DNA of 64,000 bases, from the NCBI RefSeq assembly GCF_013488205.1, contig NZ_CP040908.1, positions 1,217,876 through 1,281,875 on the forward strand, written 5' to 3'. Source of the stretch: Empedobacter falsenii (GTDB lineage Bacteria; Bacteroidota; Bacteroidia; Flavobacteriales; Weeksellaceae). Of this stretch, positions 25,613 through 33,115 are shown in pieces; within the stretch, counting starts at the first letter, position 1, and each line of letters opens with the position of its first letter. Made by a program: the position numbers and the translations under genes. The notes under the pieces were generated by a model, which saw nothing but the letters and a program-made list of their open reading frames with translations, was not told the origin of the DNA and searched no databases.

Positions 25613-26809
25613 ATGACAGCTAAAATAAAATGGAATAATGTATACCTCTTGTTTTTATCACAAGCATTATTTCAGACCGCATCGATATTAGTCATTACAC
25701 TTTCAGGAATTGTAGGAATGGTTATGGCTTCTGATAAAAACATGTCAACCATTCCAGTTGCGATGATTACAGTTGGCGCAGCAGCTATGATGATTCCAGC
25801 GTCAATAATTATTAAAAATTTAGGTCAAAGGAAAGCCTTTATGATTGGAACATTGATAGGCGTTCTTGCTGGCTTAGTTTCTTGGTATGGAATTGTTCAG
25901 AATTCGTTCTGGATTTTTGCTATTGGAAATATGTTGATTGGCGCTTATCAAGGGTTTTCACAGTATTATCGTTTTGCGGCTGCAGATTCTGTGCCGGATA
26001 ATGCAAAGAGTAAAGCCATTTCTTTTGTGATTGCCGGAGGTGTCGTTGCAGCATTTGCGGGACCTAATTTGGCAAGATTTACACAGCATTTGGGAAGCAT
26101 GCCTTATGCATATTCTTTTTTTTCTATTGTACTTTTAAGTGTCTTGGCATTTGGAGTAGTTTCGTTACTTAAATTTCAAGCAAAGCCGGTAGCTCGAAAT
26201 AATGAATCTTTAAAAAAAGGTCGTTCATTAAAAGAAATTTTCAAAAGTAAAGATGCCGTTTTAGCTGTGCTTTCATCAGCTACAGCTTTTGCGGTGATGG
26301 GAATGTCTATGACGGTTACGCCTATTGCAATGCATGGTTTCGGTCATAGTTCTGATGATTCGGCAACTGTAATTCAATGGCATGTGTTAGGTATGTTTTT
26401 GCCCTCATTTTTTACAGGCATCCTCATTCAGAAATTTGGAGTTTATAGAATCATTACAACTGGATTGTCGATTTTGTTTCTCTATATTTTCATTGCTCTT
26501 TCTGGTACCGATTTTACACATTTCGTATCGGCATTATTTATTGTTGGTTTAGGTTGGAACTTCTTGTTTATTGGTGGATCCGCATTATTAACACAAGTAT
26601 ATAGACCTGAAGAGAAAGAAAAAACACAAGCATTTCATGACTTCACGGTTTTTGCAGTAATCAGTATTGCCAGTTTTTTTGCAGGAAGTTTATTTAATAA
26701 TTGGGGCTGGAATGGCATTAATATTGTTTTAATTCCAATGCTTCTTATTACATTAATTGCGGTAATTAAAATTACAATGACAAATAAGAGCGCGCACGAG
26801 AATCAGTAA
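25613..26809 (+). CDS. Major facilitator superfamily transporter
   Basis: 398 residues with about 12 membrane helices in two halves joined by a basic loop (KKGRSLKEIFKSKDA, about 200-215). Helix 2-3 loop IKNLGQRKAFMIG and the YQGFSQYYRFAAADSVPD stretch are typical of the family. Methionine is frequent in the first helices. The subfamily and substrate are not recognised. It has an AraC-type box of its own, which ties it to the copper-chaperone promoters, and the next gene has another. Export of a metal or metal chelate is a guess from context. Confidence 0.8.
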   Translation: MTAKIKWNNVYLLFLSQALFQTASILVITLSGIVGMVMASDKNMSTIPVAMITVGAAAMMIPASIIIKNLGQRKAFMIGTLIGVLAGLVSWYGIVQNSFWIFAIGNMLIGAYQGFSQYYRFAAADSVPDNAKSKAISFVIAGGVVAAFAGPNLARFTQHLGSMPYAYSFFSIVLLSVLAFGVVSLLKFQAKPVARNNESLKKGRSLKEIFKSKDAVLAVLSSATAFAVMGMSMTVTPIAMHGFGHSSDDSATVIQWHVLGMFLPSFFTGILIQKFGVYRIITTGLSILFLYIFIALSGTDFTHFVSALFIVGLGWNFLFIGGSALLTQVYRPEEKEKTQAFHDFTVFAVISIASFFAGSLFNNWGWNGINIVLIPMLLITLIAVIKITMTNKSAHENQ

Positions 26810-26869
26810 AAATCACAATTATCTTCCAAAAAATCGTAACTAATAAAAACGAAATAATAAGGAACTTTG
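26804..26869 (+). promoter_or_regulatory. AraC-type 36-bp box plus -7 element, driving the HMBD protein
   Basis: The box 26804-26839 begins CAGTAAAAATCACAA and ends AAAAAATCGTAA; its first bases overlap the 3' end of the MFS gene. The -7 element GAACTTTG is at 26862-26869 after 22 bp. The central bases diverge from the other boxes, which helps define the conserved half-sites. Confidence 0.65.
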
Positions 26870-26928
26870 TAATTAGAAAAGAATCAAGTTATAATATCAA
26901 AATAATTAACGTTTTAAAAAAAAATATT

Positions 26929-27786
26929 ATGAATACACAACATCAATCCAGCAGCGAAAATATATTTATTTGCCCTATGCACCCAGAAGTCAAAGGGAAT
27001 AAAGGTGATAAATGTTCAAAATGTGGAATGAATTTAGTTCCAGAAAATAAAGGAACAGCAAAACATTTTGATGTGATTATATCTTCTGAACCTGAAGTTA
27101 TTGAAGCAGGGAAATCGACGCAGTTTAAAATCATTGTAAAGAACGAAGATAAAGTTGTGTCATTAGAAGAAGTACATGAAATGAAAATGCATCTTCTAGT
27201 TGTGAATGAAGAACTAACTTGGTTTGACCATATCCATCCCATTGAACAAGAAGACGGTTCTTATCTTATTGATGAAATATTTCCAACTGCTGGGGACTAC
27301 TTATTTTTTGTAGATTATAAGCCTGAGAACGAGGAAGGGAATGTTTACAAACATTCGTTAAATGTAGTAGGAAATACTACAGAAATAGCACAGTTAGATA
27401 CAAATGCAAAATTTGAATCGGAATCAGATGGTTATACTGCCAAATTATTGAATGGTGCAGATTTGAAAACAAATACAAGCCAGCCATTGCAATTTGAGAT
27501 TCTAAAAAATGGTAACAAGATTAATGACGCTGAATTGCAAAACTATTTAGGAGCAAAAGCTCATATTGTAATGATAAGCAAAGCTGAAAAAGAATTTTTG
27601 CATATTCACCCAATGTCTAATGAAAGTTATCAGATTTATGCAGAAACACTGATCAAGAAACCAGGTTTATATAGAATGTGGATGCAATTTAAGATTAGTA
27701 ATAAAGTGCACACTGTAGATTTTACGGTACATGTTGCTGAGGGTAACAAAACGAGCGAAGGTCATAATCATCATCACAAACACTAA
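26929..27786 (+). CDS. Heavy-metal-binding-domain (HMBD) protein with His-rich tail
   Basis: 285 residues. Near the N-terminus is ICPMHPEV then GDKCSKCGMNL (about 15-37), the short Cys/Met/His domain found in metal pumps and adaptors. Two similar beta domains follow, each with a Met/His cluster: EMKMHLLVVNEELTWFDHIHP (about 86-105) and AHIVMISKAEKEFLHIHP (about 207-225). The tail is GHNHHHKH. No signal peptide is present, so the protein appears cytoplasmic, unusual for such CopC-like beta domains. A copper-buffering role is inferred from ligands and from its AraC-type promoter box. Confidence 0.8.
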   Translation: MNTQHQSSSENIFICPMHPEVKGNKGDKCSKCGMNLVPENKGTAKHFDVIISSEPEVIEAGKSTQFKIIVKNEDKVVSLEEVHEMKMHLLVVNEELTWFDHIHPIEQEDGSYLIDEIFPTAGDYLFFVDYKPENEEGNVYKHSLNVVGNTTEIAQLDTNAKFESESDGYTAKLLNGADLKTNTSQPLQFEILKNGNKINDAELQNYLGAKAHIVMISKAEKEFLHIHPMSNESYQIYAETLIKKPGLYRMWMQFKISNKVHTVDFTVHVAEGNKTSEGHNHHHKH

Positions 27787-27793
27787 AAAAAAT

Positions 27794-27858
27794 CAGTAAA
27801 AATCGTAAATCAAACAAGGAATATCATAATAAAAAAAATAAGAAAATACAGAATTTTG
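27794..27858 (+). promoter_or_regulatory. AraC-type 36-bp box plus -7 element, driving HMA copy 2
   Basis: The box 27794-27829 has CAGTAAAAATCGTAA and CAAGGAATATCATAA. The -7 element GAATTTTG is at 27851-27858; the spacing is 21 bp here instead of 22. Confidence 0.68.
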
Positions 27859-27891
27859 TAGTATAAATATACATTATAAATAAATTAAAAA

Positions 27892-28113
27892 ATGGAAAAT
27901 AAAGAATTTCAATTCAAGACAAACCTTAATTGTGGAGGATGTGTATCAAAAGTAAAAGCAGATTTTGACAGTGCGGAAGGTATCTGTGAATGGAATGTAG
28001 ATACAGCTAATAATGATAAAATCTTAACTGTAAAATCAGAAGGAATTACAGAAGATGAGATCATCGCTATCGTTAAGAGAAAAGGATTTAAAGCAGAACC
28101 TTTAGCAGAGTAA
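27892..28113 (+). CDS. Small HMA-domain metallochaperone, copy 2
   Basis: 73 residues with the metal site NCGGCVSKV near residues 13-21 and a C-terminus IVKRKGFKAEPLAE. It differs from copy 1 (22310) at a modest number of positions and is the same length, so the two arose by duplication within this family. It has its own AraC-type promoter and is followed by a terminator hairpin. It would bind Cu(I) through the two cysteines and pass it to a pump or sensor. No copper-type (CPC with HMA) ATPase is present in the window, so its partner may lie outside. Confidence 0.88.
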   Translation: MENKEFQFKTNLNCGGCVSKVKADFDSAEGICEWNVDTANNDKILTVKSEGITEDEIIAIVKRKGFKAEPLAE

Positions 28114-28114
28114 T

Positions 28115-28147
28115 TTATCACTCTATATTTTATCCTGAGAGTGATAA
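28115..28147 (+). terminator. Terminator-like hairpin after HMA copy 2
   Basis: A 10-bp stem, TTATCACTCT with AGAGTGATAA, has a 13-base loop and no T run. Confidence 0.6.
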
Positions 28148-28186
28148 TGGATAGTATTCTTTTAAATAATTGTACTATCGCAATTT

Positions 28187-28241
28187 AAAATGAGGTAATT
28201 TATTGTAGGATGCCTGCAATTATTACCTCATTTTATTTTTT
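28187..28241 (+). terminator. Strong terminator before rteC
   Basis: A 13-bp stem, AAAATGAGGTAAT with ATTACCTCATTTT, is followed by a T run that reaches 28241. Confidence 0.8.
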
Positions 28242-29105
28242 ATGCCAGTTTTTAAATTTAAAATCCTTGTTTTAATGATAGATTATTGCCATTCTTTGAT
28301 GAATGAATTGGATGATAGAATAACTGAACTGACTTACGAGCATAGCAATAACTCGTTAGAGTTGTATGAAAATGCTATTGTATTAGTTTTACAAAGGCTT
28401 GATTCGGCAAAGGAATATGTCAAGAAAAAAGGATTCAAAGATGAAGATGAAGAAATATTCTTTTTCAAACAACTTAAACCTCAGTTAGTTTCAAAATTGA
28501 TATATTTAAATTCTATATATAAAATTGAAACAAAACGGCCCAGAGGAGGTGATAAAATTATTAAACAATATCTCAATCTTGAGCTTAGTAAGATCAAGCG
28601 TTTTTTTGATGCTAATTTGGAATTTTATAAATACTACAGAACTAATAGCACCCATTTAGATAAAAAATACTTTATCAGAGGAAATCATGATATAAAATTA
28701 AGCTTAGATACTTATTATTTTGAAGCAGATCATAAATTTGCAACCTCACACGATTATAAAGTAGCTAAAATTATTGCCAACGATTTAATACAGGTATATC
28801 TTGAAGACCAATTGAATAACAATAATAAAAAACATATATCAAAAAATTTAAGTTTAAATTGGACTGGTAGTAAAACAGCTTTGGTTGAGTTAATCTATTC
28901 TCTACATTCCAATGGTTCAATTGAAAATGGTAATATTGATATTAAGGTTATAGCAAAAACATTTGAGAATATGTTTAATATTGATTTAGGAGACTTCTAT
29001 CATTCTTATTTAGAATTAAAAGGAAGGAAGATAAATCGAACCAAATTTCTCGATAGTCTTCGCGATGCACTTATCAAAAGAATGGATGAGCAGGACGAAA
29101 AATGA
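28242..29105 (+). CDS. RteC-family protein
   Basis: 287 residues from the ATG at 28242, or 276 from the ATG at 28275. The second is more likely because the first directly abuts the terminator T run and RteC proteins usually open close to a MxxxCxxLMxELD-like start (here MIDYCHSLMNELDDRI). The C-terminal part LNWTGSKTALVELIYSLHSNGS, followed by NIDLGDFYHSYLELKGRKINRTKFLDSL, is the family core. RteC of CTnDOT activates excision genes in response to an upstream two-component system. Its presence marks this island as part of an integrative conjugative element. No excision gene is next to it in the window. Confidence 0.85.
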   Translation: MPVFKFKILVLMIDYCHSLMNELDDRITELTYEHSNNSLELYENAIVLVLQRLDSAKEYVKKKGFKDEDEEIFFFKQLKPQLVSKLIYLNSIYKIETKRPRGGDKIIKQYLNLELSKIKRFFDANLEFYKYYRTNSTHLDKKYFIRGNHDIKLSLDTYYFEADHKFATSHDYKVAKIIANDLIQVYLEDQLNNNNKKHISKNLSLNWTGSKTALVELIYSLHSNGSIENGNIDIKVIAKTFENMFNIDLGDFYHSYLELKGRKINRTKFLDSLRDALIKRMDEQDEK

Positions 29106-29361
29106 AAACAGAGTTTAAATGTGTGACATTTCATACACTAAATGAAGTTATGTATGTATAGTTATATAAAAATTAAATGCTGTAAATACAATTTACTAAA
29201 TTATTACCAATAACATTTTTAGCGTTTATAGAACTCATATTATTTGCAAATACTGATTAAATTAATCTTTTATGCTTTAAAATTGTCTTATAATTTTAAT
29301 TAAAGTATTGGCATAGAGTTTTTTATAAATTATTTCGAAATTTTCGCAACGAAATTGTTGC
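29106..29361. other. Island-chromosome junction region without a gene
   Basis: This AT-rich stretch between rteC and the tRNA promoter holds no ORF with a plausible start and composition. By eye no sequence here is repeated elsewhere in the window. The right boundary of the island should lie in or near it. Confidence 0.4.
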
Positions 29362-29389
29362 TTTGTATTACTATAAATGCATATTTTTG
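29362..29389 (+). promoter_or_regulatory. Strong consensus promoter upstream of tRNA-Arg
   Basis: TTTG at 29362-29365 and a perfect -7 box TATTTTTG at 29382-29389 predict a start near 29396. This gives an unusually long leader of about 145 bases before the tRNA, containing an imperfect hairpin around 29491-29522 (GTCC with GGAC, then AAAATT with AATTTT). Confidence 0.55.
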
Positions 29390-29540
29390 CACCGTTAATA
29401 AAAAAAGATAAAGTTCATTTACTTGAATTTTCTATGATATTAAAAGTCAATATCGGACAACAACAGTTTTAAATCATTAATAAAATGGTTCGAAAATTGT
29501 CCCGACAGGACGACGAATTTTAGTAATAGAATTTTGGATT

Positions 29541-29614
29541 GGTCCAGTAGCTCAGCTGGATAGAGCAACTGCCTTCTAAGCAGTAGGTCTCAGGTTCGAA
29601 TCCTGACTGGATCA
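29541..29614 (+). tRNA. tRNA-Arg (anticodon TCT)
   Basis: A 74-base cloverleaf: acceptor GGTCCAG pairs with CTGGATC (one G-T pair), D arm with AGCTCAGCTGGATAGAGC, anticodon stem ACTGC/GCAGT with loop CTTCTAA (anticodon TCT), T arm TCAGG-TTCGAAT-CCTGA and discriminator A. No CCA is encoded. It reads AGA codons. Its 5' side faces the island, the opposite of the usual 3'-end integration, so it may be only a neighbour of the element, not its target. Confidence 0.95.
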
Positions 29615-29624
29615 CAATCTAAAG

Positions 29625-29657
29625 AAAACCCATACTGATTATCAGTATGGGTTTTTT
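29625..29657 (+). terminator. Terminator of the tRNA-Arg transcript
   Basis: A 13-bp stem, AAAACCCATACTG with CAGTATGGGTTTT, has a 5-base loop and a T6 run. Confidence 0.92.
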
Positions 29658-29763
29658 GTTTATTACTGCTTCAATACAATCAAATTTTAAGCAAAATTGT
29701 AAATCACTATTTTCAGTGAGATGCTTTCTGTAAAGTTTACTTATTTTTATTCAAATAAATTGT

Positions 29764-30069
29764 ATGAATCAGCCAACCAAAATCAACATATCAAGAGTAT
29801 TTATAGGATTGACAATATTCTTCTTTCTATGCTTTATTGTTATGTATAGTATTGATGGAACTGAAATAGCAAGAAATCAAAATTTTATGTTCGATTTTAT
29901 AGCTATTACTGGATTTGGGTCTTTTATTTTATGTCCACTTTTTTCAGTAATATCCATTATTTTTAACTATAAAAATAGGATATTATATCTTGTATTACTT
30001 TTAAGTTTTATTCCTTTTTTTGGAATTTTAAAACTATTTGAAGGTGCTAATTTCGGAGGAAGTTTTTAA
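29764..30069 (+). CDS. Small membrane protein of unknown function
   Basis: 101 residues with three hydrophobic segments, about 12-28, 45-66 and 73-90, separated by short charged loops (SIDGTEIARNQN, NYKNR). The C-terminus is GANFGGSF. No family is recognised. The composition and regular hydrophobic pattern support a real gene. It lies alone between the tRNA terminator and a repeat-bearing gap. Function cannot be assigned. Confidence 0.6.
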   Translation: MNQPTKINISRVFIGLTIFFFLCFIVMYSIDGTEIARNQNFMFDFIAITGFGSFILCPLFSVISIIFNYKNRILYLVLLLSFIPFFGILKLFEGANFGGSF

Positions 30070-30448
30070 TAAATTTTCGTCTTTTATTGATTTTTCAAAA
30101 AACGAAGATTCATAAAGATACTAAAAAGTTAGAATAATTATAAAAAAAACATTTTTTGTGTCCGTATTTGTCCTATCATTATTTATTCAATTAGTAAAAA
30201 GAAAAATTCTTTTTTATGCCTCTATTTATCATCGTTTTGAGCGATATGAATTTTTAGTTGTTTTTTAGTTTGTTCGATTGTTGTTCGACCATTCTTCGAC
30301 CGTTGTTCGACGAAACGGCATTTTCGTCGAACAACGGTCGAAGAAACCTCGAAGGAAAGTAGGAGAAAAAATGTAGAATTCTATTTTTTCAACAATGGAT
30401 ATTGTGTTGTTATTTAATTGTGTTTTTAGAGAAAATTATTTCAGCATA
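30070..30448. repeat. Intergenic gap with a perfect 24-bp inverted repeat
   Basis: A left arm at 30292-30315 (starting TTCTTCGACCG, ending GACGAAA) and its exact reverse complement at 30322-30345 enclose a 6-base loop. Just upstream, TTGTTCGA-like units recur at about 30271, 30281 and 30303. There is no T run, and no neighbouring gene ends close by, so a plain terminator is unlikely. It resembles a REP-like or mobile palindromic element. The rest of the gap is AT-rich and shows nothing else. Confidence 0.7.
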
Positions 30449-30700
30449 TTATTGTAAAAAATCTTTTCCTTTTTCACTCAATTGTTTAAAGTTAATTGCA
30501 GGAATAGTTGGATTCAATTCAGATTTGAAATTGGTAACACTTGGCGTTTCAAAAAAATCTAATTCGTATAAACCATCTTCCACAAATTGACAATCATCGG
30601 TTAAAATATAGATTTTAGGAAAACTTGGTTTTCGTTCAATTTTTACTTTTTTGATGTTATTTTGATCCGTAAAAACTTCTCCTTTCATTGTGTTTGCCAT
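30449..30700 (-). CDS. Hypothetical small protein
   Basis: 83 residues, starting MANTMKGEVFTD; a second ATG four codons in (30688) is possible. The protein is soluble and of mixed charge (KKVKIERKPSFPKIYILTDDC, then LYELDFFETPSV). No family or motif is recognised. A plus-strand ORF overlaps at 30402-30590 but has poorer composition, so this strand is preferred. A -7-like GAAATTTG lies upstream on the minus strand. Confidence 0.55.
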   Translation of the reverse strand: MANTMKGEVFTDQNNIKKVKIERKPSFPKIYILTDDCQFVEDGLYELDFFETPSVTNFKSELNPTIPAINFKQLSEKGKDFLQ

Positions 30701-30801
30701 TGTTTCTTATTTAGACAACAAATTTCTTAATAAAATTGAATATTAAAAAAATCAATCCGTAATATTCAAAATATTTCTACCTTCGTTACAAATAAAACCA
30801 C

Positions 30802-31203
30802 GTGAAATATACAATTCAAGCAATACTTTTGTTTTTCTTTTTAGGATTAATAAGTTGTTTACCAACCAAAACAGTTACCGAAACTAAAGTTGTGACTCCA
30901 GAAATTAGCGATTTGTCGGGTAAATGGAATATAAATGATGGAGGAGATTACATTATTTTTGAAGATGCAACCAAAAAGATGGTGATGAAAACGGCTTGCG
31001 GAATAATTACGGCTGATTATACCAAAATAAATCAAGCAATAATTTTTAATCATTTAAAACAAGTGAATTCTGATTGCGAAATTCCTCAAAATTTGATTCA
31101 AAATTTGCAAAAAACTGCATATTTTAAAGTAAAATCATCAAATCAAATTACTTTTTATGATGAAGCTCATCAAGAAAAGCTAACTTTGAAATTAATAAAG
31201 TAA
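30802..31203 (+). CDS. META/HslJ-like small lipoprotein
   Basis: 133 residues from the GTG at 30802, which fits the signal sequence and a -7 box TACCTTCG at 30778. The signal peptide ends in the lipobox GLISC (about residue 19). The rest is a compact beta domain with LSGKWNINDGGDYIIFED and TACGIITADYTKI, the shape of META-domain or lipocalin-like lipoproteins of the envelope. The function is unknown. An inverted repeat ATTATGC-TTA-GCATAAT at 31221-31237 follows and may end the transcript. Confidence 0.7.
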   Translation: MKYTIQAILLFFFLGLISCLPTKTVTETKVVTPEISDLSGKWNINDGGDYIIFEDATKKMVMKTACGIITADYTKINQAIIFNHLKQVNSDCEIPQNLIQNLQKTAYFKVKSSNQITFYDEAHQEKLTLKLIK

Positions 31204-31244
31204 ATCGCCAAGAAAAATATATTATGCTTAGCATAATTTTTTAT

Positions 31245-31252
31245 TAAATTTG
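31245..31252 (+). promoter_or_regulatory. -7 box of the acyltransferase-desaturase operon
   Basis: TAAATTTG is a perfect match to TAnnTTTG. It ends 12 bp before the ATG at 31265, so the leader is only a few bases and the TTG inside the box cannot be the start. Confidence 0.6.
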
Positions 31253-31264
31253 TCTAAATTTCTA

Positions 31265-32002
31265 ATGTTGAAGAAAATTTTAAGTTATCCGTTATCTATA
31301 ATCTTTTATATTTTTTATGGATTAACGTTGTTGGTAATGCATGTTGTGCAATGGTTGTGCTACAATTTGGGAGGTTATGCTGCTCATCACAAAAGTGTAA
31401 AAGTGATGAATGGTCTTTTGGTTTTTTGGACAAGAATTTTGGGTACAACATATACCTATAAGGGACACGAAAATTTGATACAAAATGTACCATTAATTTT
31501 TGTGAGTAATCACCAAAGTATGTATGATATTTCTCCGTTGGAATATGATTTGGCTGATTATCATCCAAAGTTTATTTCGAAAATAGAATTAGGAAAAGGA
31601 ATTCCGAGTGTATCGTACAATTTAACACATGGAGGTTCTGCATTAATCGATCGTAAGAACGGAAAACAAGCAATAGAAGAAATAAAAAAATTAGCGCAAT
31701 ACATTCAGAAAAATAATTATTCAGCCATTATTTTTCCAGAAGGTACAAGAAGCAAAAATGGAGTACCAAAGGCTTTCAAAGAAAATGGATTGAAAGTTTT
31801 GACGAAATATGCTAAAGACGCTTATGTTGTTCCAGTTACGCTAAATAATACGTGGGAAATAGAAAAGTGGGGTAAATTCCCGATGTATTTGGGCGCGAAA
31901 GTAACGATACAATACCATAAACCCTTAAAAGTGAGTGACTATAAGTTTGATGAAATATTCGAGCTTACCGAAAAAACTGTAAAAAGTAGTATAACCGCAT
32001 AA
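31265..32002 (+). CDS. plsC: 1-acyl-sn-glycerol-3-phosphate acyltransferase
   Basis: 245 residues from the ATG at 31265; the in-frame TTG at 31250 falls in the -7 box. A membrane segment lies near the N-terminus (LSIIFYIFYGLTLLVMHVVQW). The catalytic NHQSMYD (H-x4-D) is near residue 81, and FPEGTRSKNG near 160 binds the phosphate of the acceptor. It makes phosphatidic acid from lysophosphatidic acid at the inner membrane. The desaturase gene follows after 9 bp, forming a lipid operon. Confidence 0.88.
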   Translation: MLKKILSYPLSIIFYIFYGLTLLVMHVVQWLCYNLGGYAAHHKSVKVMNGLLVFWTRILGTTYTYKGHENLIQNVPLIFVSNHQSMYDISPLEYDLADYHPKFISKIELGKGIPSVSYNLTHGGSALIDRKNGKQAIEEIKKLAQYIQKNNYSAIIFPEGTRSKNGVPKAFKENGLKVLTKYAKDAYVVPVTLNNTWEIEKWGKFPMYLGAKVTIQYHKPLKVSDYKFDEIFELTEKTVKSSITA

Positions 32003-32011
32003 AATAATTAT

Positions 32012-33013
32012 ATGTCAATAAAAAATGTTCGCCTGGAAGTAATGCAATTTCTTGAGAAAGATATTGATGCTTATATGGACAAATTCTTAGTTCCAGCCGA
32101 TAAAATTTGGCAACCAACAGATTTTTTACCGAATTCTCAAACAGATTCTTTTTTTGACGAAATCAAAGAATTACAAGAGCTTTCGAAAGATTTGCCAGAT
32201 GATTTCTGGATTACATTGATTGGAGATACCATTACCGAAGAAGCTTTGCCAACCTACGAATCTTGGTTGATGCAGATGGATGGAGTAGTAGATGAAGAAG
32301 GGAATTACCTAGAAAATGGTTGGGCAAAATGGATTCGCCATTGGACTGGAGAAGAAAATCGTCACGGTGATGTTTTGAATAAATTTTTGTATTTATCAGG
32401 ACGTATCAATATGCGCGAGGTTGAAGTAACAACGCAGCATTTGATAAATGACGGATTTGATATTGGAACAGCACACGATCCTTATAAAAACTTTGTTTAC
32501 ACAAGTTTCCAAGAATTAGCAACATATGTATCGCATAATAATGTATCAGCAATTGCAAAAAAATACGGAGCGAAAAAATTATCGCGTATGTGTAAAATTA
32601 TTGCAGGAGATGAAATGCGTCACCATTTAGCTTACACAGAGTTCGTTCGTCGTATTTTCGAAGCTGATCCTTCAGAAATGATGTTAGCTGTTCAACATAT
32701 GTTCAAACTTAAAATTGTAATGCCAGCACATTTCTTAAGAGCTTCTGGAGAAGAAAGAGGAACTTTGTTTGATGCGTTTTCTGATGCAGCGCAACGTATT
32801 GGTGTGTACACAGCATTTGATTACATCGATATTATGCGAAAATTAATTGAAGCTTGGCAATTGGATAAAATCTCTGGGTTGAATGCCGAGGCTGAAAAAG
32901 CAAGAGATTACATTATGAAATTCCCAGATAGAATGGATAGAATTTCGCAACGTATTGTGATTCCTGAAGATGGACCACAATTCAAATGGTTATTACCAGC
33001 TACGTCTAAATAG
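32012..33013 (+). CDS. Acyl-ACP desaturase, stearoyl-ACP 9-desaturase type
   Basis: 333 residues, soluble, with the diiron motifs EENRHG (about residue 114) and DEMRHH (about 200) of the plant-type acyl-ACP desaturase family, plus the first ligand in ITEEALPTYE. It places a cis double bond into acyl-ACP using oxygen and ferredoxin. Its tight linkage to the acyltransferase (9 bp) suggests joint control of membrane unsaturation. A strong terminator follows at 33037. Length and motifs are complete. Confidence 0.92.
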   Translation: MSIKNVRLEVMQFLEKDIDAYMDKFLVPADKIWQPTDFLPNSQTDSFFDEIKELQELSKDLPDDFWITLIGDTITEEALPTYESWLMQMDGVVDEEGNYLENGWAKWIRHWTGEENRHGDVLNKFLYLSGRINMREVEVTTQHLINDGFDIGTAHDPYKNFVYTSFQELATYVSHNNVSAIAKKYGAKKLSRMCKIIAGDEMRHHLAYTEFVRRIFEADPSEMMLAVQHMFKLKIVMPAHFLRASGEERGTLFDAFSDAAQRIGVYTAFDYIDIMRKLIEAWQLDKISGLNAEAEKARDYIMKFPDRMDRISQRIVIPEDGPQFKWLLPATSK

Positions 33014-33036
33014 ATTATTATAATCAAAATCATATA

Positions 33037-33073
33037 AAAAAGAGGCAATTCAAAATAGAATTGCCTCTTTTTA
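33037..33073 (+). terminator. Terminator after the desaturase
   Basis: A 15-bp stem, AAAAAGAGGCAATTC with GAATTGCCTCTTTTT, has a 6-base loop and a T run. Confidence 0.92.
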
Positions 33074-33078
33074 TTTAG

Positions 33079-33086
33079 TAACTTTA
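33079..33086 (+). promoter_or_regulatory. -7 box of cydAB
   Basis: TAACTTTA lies 30 bp before the cydA start codon. It matches TAnnTTTG except the last base. Confidence 0.5.
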
Positions 33087-33115
33087 ACCAACAAACAAAT
33101 TATAAACAATTACTT

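Larger units (their letters stand above)
1..29105. mobile_element. Metal-resistance island, probable part of an integrative conjugative element (left end outside window)
   Basis: Nearly every gene here handles metals or metal stress: two RND systems, a P1B ATPase, NRAMP, multicopper oxidase, HMA chaperones and His-rich proteins. The last gene is an RteC-family protein, a family known as regulators of CTnDOT-type conjugative transposons. Housekeeping genes begin after the tRNA-Arg at 29541. I see no integrase, relaxase or transfer gene, and by eye no copy of the tRNA 3' end elsewhere in the window, so the exact right boundary (between about 29,105 and 29,540) and the att site are not fixed. 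The island identity is inferred from gene content; base composition was not measured. Confidence 0.55.

Noticed and set aside
29541-29614. tRNA-Arg as the certain integration site of the island
   Set aside because: The island lies on the 5' side of the tRNA and I could not find a repeated 3'-end segment in the window.
30402-30590. Plus-strand ORF overlapping the 83-residue minus-strand gene
   Set aside because: It has poorer amino acid composition, and the minus-strand frame has a better start and promoter-like box.
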